Shown piece after piece: positions 44,731 through 53,164 of a DNA stretch of 64,000 bases. The DNA comes from CAIVVT01 sp963757265 (lineage in GTDB: Bacteria; Acidobacteriota; Terriglobia; Bryobacterales; Bryobacteraceae): NCBI GenBank assembly GCA_963757265.1, contig CAVWRA010000012.1:372001-436000 (forward strand), written 5' to 3'. A program made the position numbers and the translations under genes. The first letter of the stretch is position 1. Each line of letters starts with the position of its first letter. The notes under the pieces are model-generated. The model did not search any database, had not been told where the DNA came from, and was given only the letters and a program-made list of their open reading frames with translations.

Positions 44731-45984
44731 ATGCAACTCCAAATCGAGCAGTGGCCGATAGATCGGCTGATCCCCTATATCCGAAACGCGAGGACGCACT
44801 CCGATGCGCAGGTGGCGCAGGTCGCGGGTTCCATCGCCGAGTTCGGGTTTGTGAACCCGATCCTCGTCGGGCCGGATGGGGTCATCGTTGCCGGCCATGC
44901 TCGCCTGGCCGCCGCGCGCATGCTGAAGCTGACCGAGGTGCCGGTGATTGTGCTGGCGCATCTCTCGGAGACGCAGCGCCGCGCACTCGTTCTCGCCGAC
45001 AACAAGCTGGCGGAGAACGCCGGGTGGGATGAGGAGATGCTGCGCGTCGAGTTGGAGTCGCTTCAGGAGGACGGCTTCTCGCTCGAGCTGGTCGGCTTCT
45101 CGGACGAAGAGCTGGAAGCATTGCTGCGTGATCCCGAGCAGGTTGCCGCGGGCCTCACCGACGAAGACGCCGCGCCCGAAGTGCCGGAGACGGCCGTGAC
45201 CGTGCCGGGCGACGTCTGGCTGCTGGGCCCACACCGGTTGCTGTGCGGGGACTCGACCCAGATGGCCGATGTGGAAAAGGTCATGGCCGGCGGGCTCGCC
45301 GACATGGTTTTTTGCGATCCTCCGTACAACGTAAATTACGGCGCGACGATGAAGGATAAGCTCCGCGGCAAGAACCGCAAAATCGCCAATGACAACCTTG
45401 GCGATGCATTCGAGAAGTTCCTCTACGACGCCTGCGTGAATCTCCTGACCGTCGCCAAGGGCGCGGTCTACATCTGCATGTCGTCGTCAGAGTTGCACAC
45501 GCTCGAGAACGCGTTCCGCGAAGCCGGTGGGCACTGGTTGACGTTCGTGATCTGGGCCAAGAACACGTTCACGATGGGCCGGTCGGATTACCAGCGCCAG
45601 TACGAACCCATCCTCTACGGATGGAAAGAGGGCACGGACCATTTCTGGTGCGGCGCGCGGGACCAGGGCGACGTGTGGTTCATCAAGAAGCCCGTCTCCA
45701 ACGACCTGCATCCGACTATGAAACCGGTCGAACTGGTCGAGCGCGCGCTCCGCAACTCCAGCAAGACGCGGGACACGGTGTTTGATCCCTTCGGCGGGTC
45801 GGGCACGACGCTGATCGCTTGTGAGCGCAGCGGGCGCCAGGCGCGGCTCATCGAAATGGAGCCGGGGTACTGCGACGTGATTGTCCGCAGGTGGCAAGAG
45901 CACGCGGGCCAACTGGCCACGCTCGAAGCCGACGGGCGGCTGTTCAAAGAGCTGGCCACCGAGCGGCTGGGCACCGCCGCTTGA
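44731..45984 (+). CDS. ParB-DNA methyltransferase fusion 2 (DPPY type)
   Basis: 417 residues from ATG 44731, 22 bp after the first. The same ParB-like N-terminus (IRNARTHSDAQVAQVAGSIA, then GHARLAAARMLK), then MVFCDPPYNVNY with DPPY, typical of N6-adenine enzymes, and VFDPFGGSGTTLIACER for SAM binding. Also HPTMKPVELVERAL. The N-terminal halves of the two proteins are highly alike while the catalytic halves differ, suggesting duplication followed by domain replacement. A longer frame from 44608 overlaps gene 1 and is rejected. Confidence 0.88.
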   Translation: MQLQIEQWPIDRLIPYIRNARTHSDAQVAQVAGSIAEFGFVNPILVGPDGVIVAGHARLAAARMLKLTEVPVIVLAHLSETQRRALVLADNKLAENAGWDEEMLRVELESLQEDGFSLELVGFSDEELEALLRDPEQVAAGLTDEDAAPEVPETAVTVPGDVWLLGPHRLLCGDSTQMADVEKVMAGGLADMVFCDPPYNVNYGATMKDKLRGKNRKIANDNLGDAFEKFLYDACVNLLTVAKGAVYICMSSSELHTLENAFREAGGHWLTFVIWAKNTFTMGRSDYQRQYEPILYGWKEGTDHFWCGARDQGDVWFIKKPVSNDLHPTMKPVELVERALRNSSKTRDTVFDPFGGSGTTLIACERSGRQARLIEMEPGYCDVIVRRWQEHAGQLATLEADGRLFKELATERLGTAA

Positions 45985-46005
45985 ATCGATCGTTGCCACC
46001 GTGAG

Positions 46006-46170
46006 TTGGCACACGTCGAAGCTGAGTTGCGCGCGGGAAACCCTGAGGTGCAGGGATTGTGCCTCGCGCTGTCCGATTGGTCCGCTGAACTGAAGATTAT
46101 CGAGGCGCTGCCATGGAAGACACGCTTGTCCGACTTCTCGTCCCCGCCATCGGGCTTATCTCGGGGCTGA
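46006..46170 (+). CDS. possible small phage protein
   Basis: 54 codons from TTG 46006 to TGA 46168-46170. Sequence (HVEAELRAGNPEVQGLCLAL, then DWSAELKIIEAL) looks natural and helical, and it fills the gap after the methyltransferase, though it overlaps the next gene by 58 bp. No family recognised. Confidence 0.4.
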   Translation: MAHVEAELRAGNPEVQGLCLALSDWSAELKIIEALPWKTRLSDFSSPPSGLSRG

Positions 46171-46364
46171 TCGGCACTTACGTGGGGTTGCAGAATCGCG
46201 CGCTGCTGGCGGAGGTCCGCAAGGAGCTCGCGGAGCTTGAAAACCGAATCTTCCTCAGGATCAATGGCACGTATGTCCGGAGCCAAGAATGTGCCTTGCG
46301 CGAAGCGAATGTCCAACAGCGGTTTGAAGCGCTGGTATTGGAGATCCGGCGCGGCGAAGGGTGA
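46113..46364 (+). CDS. small membrane protein with coiled coil
   Basis: 83 residues. One N-terminal transmembrane segment (LLVPAIGLISGLIGTYVGL), then a charged helical stretch (LAEVRKELAELENRIF). Resembles small phage membrane proteins near lysis or hypothetical genes. No holin-specific feature. Confidence 0.5.
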   Translation: MEDTLVRLLVPAIGLISGLIGTYVGLQNRALLAEVRKELAELENRIFLRINGTYVRSQECALREANVQQRFEALVLEIRRGEG

Positions 46365-46396
46365 CGCGCCGTTTGTCTGCCTGTTTGGCGCACAAT

Positions 46397-46693
46397 ATGG
46401 ATGCAGACCGCGCCATGACCTCGCAGAAGCTGAAGCACTGCATCAGTGTGTACGTCACGGAACGTGACCTGACGGCAATCAGACGAGCGTCTGAGAAACT
46501 CGGCGTCGCCATCAGTGAATTCATAAGAGTGAGTGCTGTAAAACGCGCCCGGCGCGAATCGCGTGCAATCGGGCATCTTGATCTGACACCTGATGAGTGG
46601 CGAGCGTTCGCGACCGTGCTTGACCGCCCGGCTAAGCGAGTGCCCCAGTTGCGCCGGCTCTTTCGCGAAGCATCAATCCTCGAACGTCCATGA
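46397..46693 (+). CDS. DUF1778/TacA-like antitoxin-type protein, no toxin beside it
   Basis: About 98 residues from ATG 46397 (or ATG 46415). A ribbon-helix-helix N-terminus (ISVYVTERDLTAIRRASEKL, then ISEFIRVSAVKRARR) and C-terminal LDLTPDEWRAFATVLDRPAK match DUF1778 antitoxins. Those normally precede a GNAT acetyltransferase toxin, which is absent here, so it may act as a stand-alone DNA-binding regulator. Confidence 0.6.
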   Translation: MDADRAMTSQKLKHCISVYVTERDLTAIRRASEKLGVAISEFIRVSAVKRARRESRAIGHLDLTPDEWRAFATVLDRPAKRVPQLRRLFREASILERP

Positions 46694-46746
46694 ACCCACT
46701 CGGATTATGGCGATTGCGCCCGTTATTGTTTTGCGCTTTACGTGGC

Positions 46747-47064
46747 CTATACAGCGGGTCGGGTCCGGACGCGGTGCGCAATCTCTTTGCCGTGTTGACG
46801 CCGCGCGACGCGCAAGTCGTATTCAAGCTGCAACCCAAGCCACGTCTCGGGTGAGACGCCGAAGTAAATCCCCAAACGCAGTGCGGAGTCGGCGGTGATG
46901 GCGCGCGTGCCGTTGACGATGGCACTGATCCGGTTTGGTGGCACGTCGAGATCGCGCGCGAGTTGATTGGTGCTAAGGTTCATCGGACGCATGAAATCCT
47001 CCAACAGGATTTCGCCGGGGTGGATCGGGTCAATCGACCGTTTCGTCATCGTCGAGTTCGGCAT
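46747..47064 (-). CDS. higA: HigA-type antitoxin (XRE family), apparently orphan
   Basis: 105 residues. IHPGEILLEDFMRPMNLSTNQLARDLDVPPNRISAIVNGTRAI is the HigA signature spanning an XRE helix-turn-helix; the family usually follows a HigB RelE-type toxin. No HigB gene is found upstream on this strand (47065-47108 is too short). Two adjacent starts (47064 and 47049) are possible. Confidence 0.8.
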   Translation of the reverse strand: MPNSTMTKRSIDPIHPGEILLEDFMRPMNLSTNQLARDLDVPPNRISAIVNGTRAITADSALRLGIYFGVSPETWLGLQLEYDLRVARRQHGKEIAHRVRTRPAV

Positions 47065-47108
47065 GGCGCTGCACTCAAGCCTCGTCGGCCGGTACGGCCG
47101 AATCGAGG

Positions 47109-47438
47109 CTAGAGAACCACCTCAATGCCCTTGGTACGAATCACGTTGAGCAAGGCCAGAGCTGGACCCGTGGGCCGCTTGGCGCCGCGCTCCAACTGTG
47201 AGACATAGCCCGAAGTGAGATTAAGATAGCGGGCAAATGCGGCCTGACTCAGATTGGCGCGCTCACGCAGCGCGCGAATCTCTTCCGGCGTGATCGGACT
47301 GGCAGTGCGAAGCGGAGCCTCTCCGAGATGGCGAACGGTGATTTTTTGGAATTCGTCATCGCCCATCACCCCGACGCGGTGCATCCCCTTCGCTGTTTCA
47401 AGCAGTGCATGTGTAAAACGGCTAGGCTTCTTCGTCAT
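47109..47438 (-). CDS. XRE-family antitoxin of a RelE/HigB-like pair
   Basis: 109 residues from ATG 47438 (MTKKPSRFTHALLET). The C-terminal helix-turn-helix (LRERANLSQAAFARYLNLTSGYVSQLERG) is clear. The start overlaps the toxin stop by 17 bp, so the toxin comes first and the antitoxin second, the reverse of the usual order and typical of the HigBA type. The frame extended to 47573 is a shadow of the toxin gene. Confidence 0.8.
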   Translation of the reverse strand: MTKKPSRFTHALLETAKGMHRVGVMGDDEFQKITVRHLGEAPLRTASPITPEEIRALRERANLSQAAFARYLNLTSGYVSQLERGAKRPTGPALALLNVIRTKGIEVVL

Positions 47439-47802
47439 TGGGAACCTCCTGTAACTCACCCTCTGCGAGTGCATGGGCGATCTGCTTGGCATCGGCCGCA
47501 AGCCAACACGAAGCGATCTCCCGAGCCGTGAGCAGTTCATCGGAGCTGATGTTGTCCCGCTCGTTCTTGGCAAAGCCGTATAGGAACACCGCTCGCTCCT
47601 TCAGCCGGTAGGCGATCAGCATTCGATAACCGCCCGAGCGTCCCTTGCCGCGCCGAGCGACACGTTGTTTGATCAACCCGCCGCCCAGATCGGCATCAAC
47701 CAAGCCACGCTTGGCCCGCGCTATGGCCTCGTGCAGCCTCGCGTCGGCGATGCCTTCGTGCTTGACAAACCGTGCGAGCCACTTGGTCTTGAAAACCTGC
47801 AT
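47422..47802 (-). CDS. RelE/HigB-like toxin of a type II pair
   Basis: 126 residues from ATG 47802 (MQVFKTKWLARF). The beta-rich core VKHEGIADARLHEAIARAKRG, then LIKQRVARRGKGRSGGYRML-type stretch and FLYGFAKNERDNIS matches the RelE/HigB-like (DUF4258/COG4737-type) addiction toxins, usually mRNA-cleaving or otherwise translation-inhibiting. It overlaps its antitoxin. The upstream region 47803-47999 holds no further gene except the hairpin at 47955. Confidence 0.78.
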   Translation of the reverse strand: MQVFKTKWLARFVKHEGIADARLHEAIARAKRGLVDADLGGGLIKQRVARRGKGRSGGYRMLIAYRLKERAVFLYGFAKNERDNISSDELLTAREIASCWLAADAKQIAHALAEGELQEVPNDEEA

Positions 47803-47954
47803 TCGTATCCTAGCACTATGAACTATAGCACAGAGACACACAGAGACGAATTTACGTAAGCCTCGCCTGGGGATGAACGCCGTTCGCGTCGCGGACGTTG
47901 CGGTTGCAGAGAGATCAGATTCGCACGCCGCTAGCTGGGGTGTGGAGCAAAGAA

Positions 47955-47976
47955 GCCGCCAGCTGATGCTGGCGGC
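47955..47976 (-). terminator. hairpin terminator after the DUF3489 gene
   Basis: GCCGCCAGC (47955-47963) pairs perfectly with GCTGGCGGC (47968-47976) around TGAT, 24 bp beyond the 3' end of the minus-strand gene, followed on that strand by TTCTTTGC. Confidence 0.6.
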
Positions 47977-47999
47977 GGTTGGCGGGGCGGGCGCGCGGC

Positions 48000-48584
48000 T
48001 TAGGCCACGTGGTAGCAGCGTTCGCCGTCGGCGCGCTTGGTGCTCTCGACCGTGAGGCCCATCTTCTTGCCGAGGCTGCCGGAGATGAACCCGCGCACGC
48101 TGTGGGCCTGCCAGTCGGTGGCAGCCATGATCTCTTTCAGCGTGGCGCCTTCGGCGCGCTTGAGCAGGTCGAGGACGATGGCCTTCTTGCTCCCCTCGCG
48201 CGGGCCTTTGGCCGCCGTCTGGGCATTGGGCGCATGGTCCTTGGGCTTGGCCCCTTTGGTCGCCTTGGCCTTCTTGGGCGCGGCAGGCGCCGCGTGTTGC
48301 GCGGGGGCGGGCGTCAGGACCTGGATGGCCTTCCAGATCCGGCTCAACGCCGTCTGGCGGTCAGTGAATTTCTTGATCGGCTTCAGGGAGTCGAAGGGCA
48401 CCACGCCGGCGAAGCTGTTCCAGACTTCGGCGAAGCGGGCGATCGGCCAGGCGGCCGAGAGTTTGGTGAGTTCCTTCTCCGTGGAGAAGGTTCCTTCGGT
48501 GGTTCCGATGTTGTGGTTAAGAGCATCTTCAAGGGCGGTAAAGGCCGTGATGCTGTTGTCGGTATCGATGGTGAAGGTAGTCAT
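48000..48584 (-). CDS. DUF3489 protein
   Basis: 194 residues. N-terminal part ~1-90 of unknown fold, then an alanine/lysine-rich linker (APAPAQHAAPAAPKKAKATK) and the C-terminal DUF3489 winged-helix-like domain (KKAIVLDLLKRAEGATLKEI, then ATDWQAHSVRGFISGSLGKK). These occur in phages and islands, presumably binding DNA. It sits between the toxin-antitoxin genes and the packaging genes, on the opposite strand to both phage operons. Confidence 0.8.
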   Translation of the reverse strand: MTTFTIDTDNSITAFTALEDALNHNIGTTEGTFSTEKELTKLSAAWPIARFAEVWNSFAGVVPFDSLKPIKKFTDRQTALSRIWKAIQVLTPAPAQHAAPAAPKKAKATKGAKPKDHAPNAQTAAKGPREGSKKAIVLDLLKRAEGATLKEIMAATDWQAHSVRGFISGSLGKKMGLTVESTKRADGERCYHVA

Positions 48585-48614
48585 GTTTGGTCTCCTGGTT
48601 GAGTTAATGGCGCG

Positions 48615-48860
48615 CTAGCACTCCAGGCCTTTGGCATCCACCGCGCTGCGGTCGCCCAGGCTGGCGAGCACGTAGGCGAGTTCCTCGCTGACGTGGCCGA
48701 GGTCCCCCGGGAAGCCCCAGTTGGCGGGCTCGGCAGCCTGCTCCTTCCGGTGCTGGGCAAGCTGCTGCGCGATGCGCTTCAGCAGGTCCTGGCATTCGGC
48801 ATGGCGCTCTGCGTAGCAGGCGGCGGCGGTTTGCTTGGTGGTCTGTTTGGTGCGTGCCAT
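48615..48860 (-). CDS. small phage protein, function unknown
   Basis: 81 residues from ATG 48860 (MARTKQTTKQTAAACYAERH). Mostly helical; C-terminal LGHVSEELAYVLASLGDRSA. It is followed on the minus strand by the DUF3489 gene, so the two share a transcript. No family recognised. Confidence 0.5.
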   Translation of the reverse strand: MARTKQTTKQTAAACYAERHAECQDLLKRIAQQLAQHRKEQAAEPANWGFPGDLGHVSEELAYVLASLGDRSAVDAKGLEC

Positions 48861-48925
48861 CGACCCTATCAATCACTTCAGTCCCGGCGAATAGCAAGGC
48901 GATTCATTCCGATTCGCAAACAAAT

Positions 48926-49480
48926 ATGGGCATCTCACTGCGGGGGTACGCGAGACACCGCGGCGTCACGCTGAAAGCGGTCCAAAAGGCGATTGCGCGC
49001 AAGCGGATCAAGCTGGAGCCGGACGGCACGGTCGATGCTGCGCGGGCGGATCGCGATTGGGCGGCGAACAGCGACGTAGCCGGGGTCTTGCCCAACATCA
49101 TCGGCGGCCAGCAGCAGGCCTACCGGACTGCCCGGAGCATGGCCGCCGATCCGGAGGTCATGCCGGCGGCGGCCACGGTCGCCGGCGATCCACTCCACGC
49201 TTACCTGAGAGCGCGCGCGGTGAAGGAGACCTTCCTCGCCAAACGGGCTCAGGCCGAGTACGAGCTGATGATGGGCAAGCTGATTGAGAAGACCAAGTCG
49301 CACGAATACGCCGCAACCTTCTCCCAGATGGTCAAGGAAGGCATGCTGGCGTTGCCCGACCGGTTGGCGCCCATTCTCGCGGCGCTCGATGACGTCCCTT
49401 CGATCCACAAAGTCCTTCTGAACGAGATCAAGGTCCTGCTGCAGAAGCTCAGCAAGGCCATCGCCAGCAGCGGATTCTGA
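48926..49480 (+). CDS. terminase small subunit-like (Nu1/gp1-type)
   Basis: 184 residues from ATG 48926. The N-terminal winged helix (ISLRGYARHRGVTLKAVQKAI) is that of Nu1-type DNA-recognition subunits. The C-terminus is helical (ARAVKETFLAKRAQAEYELM) and could contact the large subunit. Its stop overlaps the terminase large-subunit start at 49480. It probably binds the phage packaging site; the region upstream (48861-48925) may hold it. Confidence 0.75.
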   Translation: MGISLRGYARHRGVTLKAVQKAIARKRIKLEPDGTVDAARADRDWAANSDVAGVLPNIIGGQQQAYRTARSMAADPEVMPAAATVAGDPLHAYLRARAVKETFLAKRAQAEYELMMGKLIEKTKSHEYAATFSQMVKEGMLALPDRLAPILAALDDVPSIHKVLLNEIKVLLQKLSKAIASSGF

Positions 49481-51648
49481 TGCAGCCATTTTCTATTGGC
49501 GAAGTCGGCGCGTCGCTCCTTCTCCCGGCGCGCGACATGACGGTATCCCAGTGGGCAGACGAAAACCGTGTGCTCACTGGGGCCGCATCGGCGGAGCGGG
49601 GCCAGTGGCGTACGCGCCCGTTCCAGCGAGAGCCGATGGATGTGTTGAGCCCGGCGCATCCGTCCAAGATGGTCGTCCTGCTCGCCTCAGCCCAGACGCT
49701 CAACACAGAGTGTCTGCTCAACTTCCTGGGCTTCATCGCCGATGTGGACCCGGGCCCGGCGCTGGTCGTAGAGCCCCGGATTGAAGACGCCAAGGCGCTG
49801 TCGAAGGATCGCGTGGCGCCGATGTTTCGCGCGACTCCGGTGCTGCGCGGCAAGCTGGCCACGGTCAAGAGCCGGGACTCTGACAACACCGTTCTTCACA
49901 AAGCGTTTACCAACGGCTCGGGCCACGTCACGTTTACGGGCGCGATCAGCCCGAGCGGCCTGGCCATGCGGCCGATCCGGTACGCGCTGCTCGACGAGGT
50001 GGACCGGTACCCGGCGTCGGCTGGTACGGAGGGCGATCCGGTTTCCCTCGCCATCCAGCGTACGGCAGAGTTCGAGCACAACAAGAAAATCCTGCTGTGC
50101 TCGACGCCCACCATAAAAGGATGCAGCCGGATCGAACTGGCCTGGCTGCAAAGCGACCAGCGGGAGTATTTCGTGCCCTGCCCGCACTGCGGTGAGTTCC
50201 AGGTGTTGGAGCTGGGCGACGGCGCGGAGGGTGGGCTGGCCTGGCCGGAAGGGCATCCCGAGGACGCGCAGTACCGCTGCCAGCATTGTAAGTCGCTGAT
50301 TCCGGAATACAAGAAAGCCTCGATGGTCGAGCAAGGCGGCTATCGGGCCCAGAACCCTGGCTCGCTCATCCCCGGCTTCCGCGTCAACCAGCTCATCTCG
50401 CCGAAACGAAGCTGGGGCACCATCGCCACGGAGTTCCTGGCGGCGAAGCGTTCGCCGGAGACGCTCAAAGCGTTCATGAACACGGTCCTCGCCACGCTGT
50501 GGGAGGAGAAACACGAAGTCGTCGCCGACGCGCACGCGCTGTGGAGTCGCTGCGAGCCGTTCGCCTCCGAGGTGCCGGAGGGCGCCTGTCTGCTCACTGC
50601 CGGAGTCAACGTCCAGGCCGACCGCCTCGAGCTGGAGATCGTGGGCTGGGGTCGCGATGAGGAGTCGTGGTCGGTCGCCTACCACGTGATCCCCGGCGAC
50701 ATCCTGCGCAACGAGGTGTGGGCGGCACTCGACGAGATCCTGCTGTCGATTTACACGCATGAGAACGGGCAGCAGCTGAGGGTCCAAGCGGCGTGCATCG
50801 ATTCGGGCTACAAGGACGCCACCGTTCTGCGCTTCACCCGCGACCGGTACAACCGGCGCGTCTTTGCCACGAAGGGCCGATCGGGAGACGGGACGATCTG
50901 GCCGCACAAACCCAGTCGCAAGAATCAGACGCCGTTCTTCATGATCGGCGTCAACGCGGCGAAGGATGCGATCCACGATCGCTTGAAGGTAAAAGAGACC
51001 GGCGCCAGCTTCTGTCATTTCCCGCTGGGGCGGGACCTCGAGTACTTCGAGCAGCTGACCGCGGAGAAGAAGTTCATCAGGTATCACAACGGCTTCGCGA
51101 AGCACGAGTGGCGCAAGACGGATGGGGCCCGCAATGAAGCGCTGGATTGCCGGGTTTACGCCTATGCGGCGTTGAAGTCCCTGGGGCTTTCCGGAGCGCA
51201 GTTGAATCTGTTTTGCGACCGCTTCGCAAAGCATGGCCGGAGAAGTAACCGCCGCGCCACAGCGAGAGGCCCCGAAAGAGCAAAGCGCGGAGCAGCCGCA
51301 GCCGGCGCCTCGGAGGGAGGCCGGCGCCAACGCGCGGAATCCATTTCTCAACGGGCGCGGGCGGTAGCTTCCTGGGCGGCCGCCCAACTGGTTCGGGCGG
51401 TAAACCACATGGCCATCGCACTCGCAGACCTGCAGGCACAGCGCGACCAGCTGACGTGGATGATCGGTCGCGGCGTGCTGAAGATGACCGTCGATGGACA
51501 GCATGTCGAGTACGCCTCCACGGACGCGCTCCTCAAGGCGCGGGCGGCGATTGATATAGAGATTGCGAATCTGACGCCGAACCCCACCCCCACCTTCTCC
51601 CTTGGCCAGTACTCGAAAGATGGCCGCGGCAACGGGCCGCGCGACTAA
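49480..51648 (+). CDS. terminase large subunit (GpA family), C-terminus possibly frameshifted
   Basis: ATG 49480. An ATPase core (LLASAQTLNTE ~68-77) with Walker B YALLDEVDRY (~169-177), a zinc site (CPHCG, later CQHC), and a nuclease domain (TAGVNVQADRLELEIVGWG, then RNEALDCRVYAYAAL). After ~51240 the frame becomes arginine/alanine-rich and unnatural, while the next frame reads EVTAAPQREAPKEQ, then NPFLNGR, which is typical terminase tail. The last ~80 codons are the separate gpW gene (51409). So the real terminase probably ends near 51367. Confidence 0.85.
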   Translation: MQPFSIGEVGASLLLPARDMTVSQWADENRVLTGAASAERGQWRTRPFQREPMDVLSPAHPSKMVVLLASAQTLNTECLLNFLGFIADVDPGPALVVEPRIEDAKALSKDRVAPMFRATPVLRGKLATVKSRDSDNTVLHKAFTNGSGHVTFTGAISPSGLAMRPIRYALLDEVDRYPASAGTEGDPVSLAIQRTAEFEHNKKILLCSTPTIKGCSRIELAWLQSDQREYFVPCPHCGEFQVLELGDGAEGGLAWPEGHPEDAQYRCQHCKSLIPEYKKASMVEQGGYRAQNPGSLIPGFRVNQLISPKRSWGTIATEFLAAKRSPETLKAFMNTVLATLWEEKHEVVADAHALWSRCEPFASEVPEGACLLTAGVNVQADRLELEIVGWGRDEESWSVAYHVIPGDILRNEVWAALDEILLSIYTHENGQQLRVQAACIDSGYKDATVLRFTRDRYNRRVFATKGRSGDGTIWPHKPSRKNQTPFFMIGVNAAKDAIHDRLKVKETGASFCHFPLGRDLEYFEQLTAEKKFIRYHNGFAKHEWRKTDGARNEALDCRVYAYAALKSLGLSGAQLNLFCDRFAKHGRRSNRRATARGPERAKRGAAAAGASEGGRRQRAESISQRARAVASWAAAQLVRAVNHMAIALADLQAQRDQLTWMIGRGVLKMTVDGQHVEYASTDALLKARAAIDIEIANLTPNPTPTFSLGQYSKDGRGNGPRD
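51409..51648 (+). CDS. head-tail connector gpW-like protein
   Basis: 79 residues from ATG 51409 (MAIALADLQAQRDQLTWMIG, then KMTVDGQHVEYASTDALLKA). This is the gpW/gp7-like family: short, helical N- and C-termini around a beta hairpin, placed between terminase and portal as in lambda. It is in frame with the terminase ORF only because of the suspected frameshift upstream. The portal ATG is 5 bp after its stop. Confidence 0.75.
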   Translation: MAIALADLQAQRDQLTWMIGRGVLKMTVDGQHVEYASTDALLKARAAIDIEIANLTPNPTPTFSLGQYSKDGRGNGPRD

Positions 51649-51652
51649 GCGC

Positions 51653-53164
51653 ATGAATTTCATCGACCGGGCAATCGGGTGGGTGTCGCCGGCAACAGCG
51701 TTGCGGCGCGTGCAATACCGGCGCGCGCTCCAGGTCGCCGAGAGATTCTCCTATGACGGCGCGATGCGGGGGCGCCGCACCGGCGGCTGGATCACATCCA
51801 ATTCGGATGCCAACCGGGAGACCTTCGGCTCCATGGTCTGGCTGCGCGATCGTGCCCGCGACCTGGCCCGCAACAACCCCTACGCCACCAAGGCGCTGTC
51901 GGAGCTCGTGGGCGCCCAGATCGGGACGGGCATCATTCCGCGCGCCAACACGGGCGACGATAAGCTCAACGTCCTGATCGATCAGAAGTTCGAGCGATGG
52001 GGCACAGATTGCGATGCCGATGGGCAGTTCGATTTCTTTGGGATCCAGTGGCAGGTGGCGCGCGCCGTCGCCGAGAGCGGCGAGTGCATCGTCCGATTCC
52101 GCCAGCGGCGCCCTGGCGATGGAATCGACGTCCCGTTCCAGCTTCAGGTGTTGGAGCCGGACTACCTCGATCACAACAAGACGCTGTCTCTAGACACCGG
52201 CACGATCATCGAGGGCGTCCAGTTTGACAAGATTGGGCGGCGGGTCGCGTATTGGCTGTTCGGCAATCACCCAGGCTGCCTGACGCTGACGAATTGGCAG
52301 GCCGGTTTCATCTCGAAACCCATTCCTGCCGAGTCCGTGCTCCACGTTTATAAGAAGGATCGGCCCGGCCAGGTCCGCGGCGTGACGTGGCTGGCGCCGG
52401 TGATCCTGAAGCTCCGCGACCTCGACGAATACGAGGACGCCGAGTTGGTCCGCAAGAAGATCGAGGCCTGTTTCGCCGCGTTTGTCATCTCGCCGGACGG
52501 CTCGATGATGAACCTGACCGAAACCAGTACGGACCCAGTCACCAATCTGCCGACGGAGTTTCTGGAGCCGGGCGTCATCAAACGGCTGCGGCCCGGCGAG
52601 GACGTGAAGTTCGGGGCGCCGGCCAACAGCGCGGGCTACCGGGATTATCGGGCGACGCAGTTGGGCTCGGTGGCGGCCGGCCTGACCCTGCCCTACGAGC
52701 TGCTGACCGGCGACATGAGCGCCGTGAACTATTCCTCGTTCCGCGGCGGCATGCTGGGCTTCCGCAACACCATCGAGGCTTATCGCTGGCTGTGCCTGGT
52801 TCCGCAGCTGCTGCTGCCGGTCTGGAAAAGGTTTATCGACATTGCTTTCATTGCCGGCGAGATCCCCGAGCAGAACTATGGCGTGCGATTCACGCCGCCC
52901 AAGTTTGAATCGGTGGATCCGCTCAAAGATGCGATGGCCGAGAAGGTATCCCTGCGCACCGGGGCGATCACCTGGCCGGAAATGGTGGCGAGTCATGGCC
53001 AGGATCCCGACGGCCAGTTGAGAGAGCTCATCGCCTGGAACAAGAAGTTCGACGACGGCGGCGTGATCCTGGACGGCGACCCGCGGCGGACCAGCGATCG
53101 CGGCCAGATCAATGTGCCGACCAAAACGCAAAGCCCAGAACTGGAGAAAGACGGTGGCAAGTGA
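51653..53164 (+). CDS. phage portal protein, lambda family
   Basis: 503 residues from ATG 51653 (MNFIDRAIGWVSPATALRRV). Signature blocks: LARNNPYATKALSELVGAQI, then QVLEPDYLDHNK, then PAESVLHVYKKDRPGQVRGV and the C-terminal MSAVNYSSFRGGMLGFRN. It forms the dodecameric channel for DNA entry and head-tail joining. Overlaps the ferritin-like gene by 4 bp. Confidence 0.92.
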   Translation: MNFIDRAIGWVSPATALRRVQYRRALQVAERFSYDGAMRGRRTGGWITSNSDANRETFGSMVWLRDRARDLARNNPYATKALSELVGAQIGTGIIPRANTGDDKLNVLIDQKFERWGTDCDADGQFDFFGIQWQVARAVAESGECIVRFRQRRPGDGIDVPFQLQVLEPDYLDHNKTLSLDTGTIIEGVQFDKIGRRVAYWLFGNHPGCLTLTNWQAGFISKPIPAESVLHVYKKDRPGQVRGVTWLAPVILKLRDLDEYEDAELVRKKIEACFAAFVISPDGSMMNLTETSTDPVTNLPTEFLEPGVIKRLRPGEDVKFGAPANSAGYRDYRATQLGSVAAGLTLPYELLTGDMSAVNYSSFRGGMLGFRNTIEAYRWLCLVPQLLLPVWKRFIDIAFIAGEIPEQNYGVRFTPPKFESVDPLKDAMAEKVSLRTGAITWPEMVASHGQDPDGQLRELIAWNKKFDDGGVILDGDPRRTSDRGQINVPTKTQSPELEKDGGK

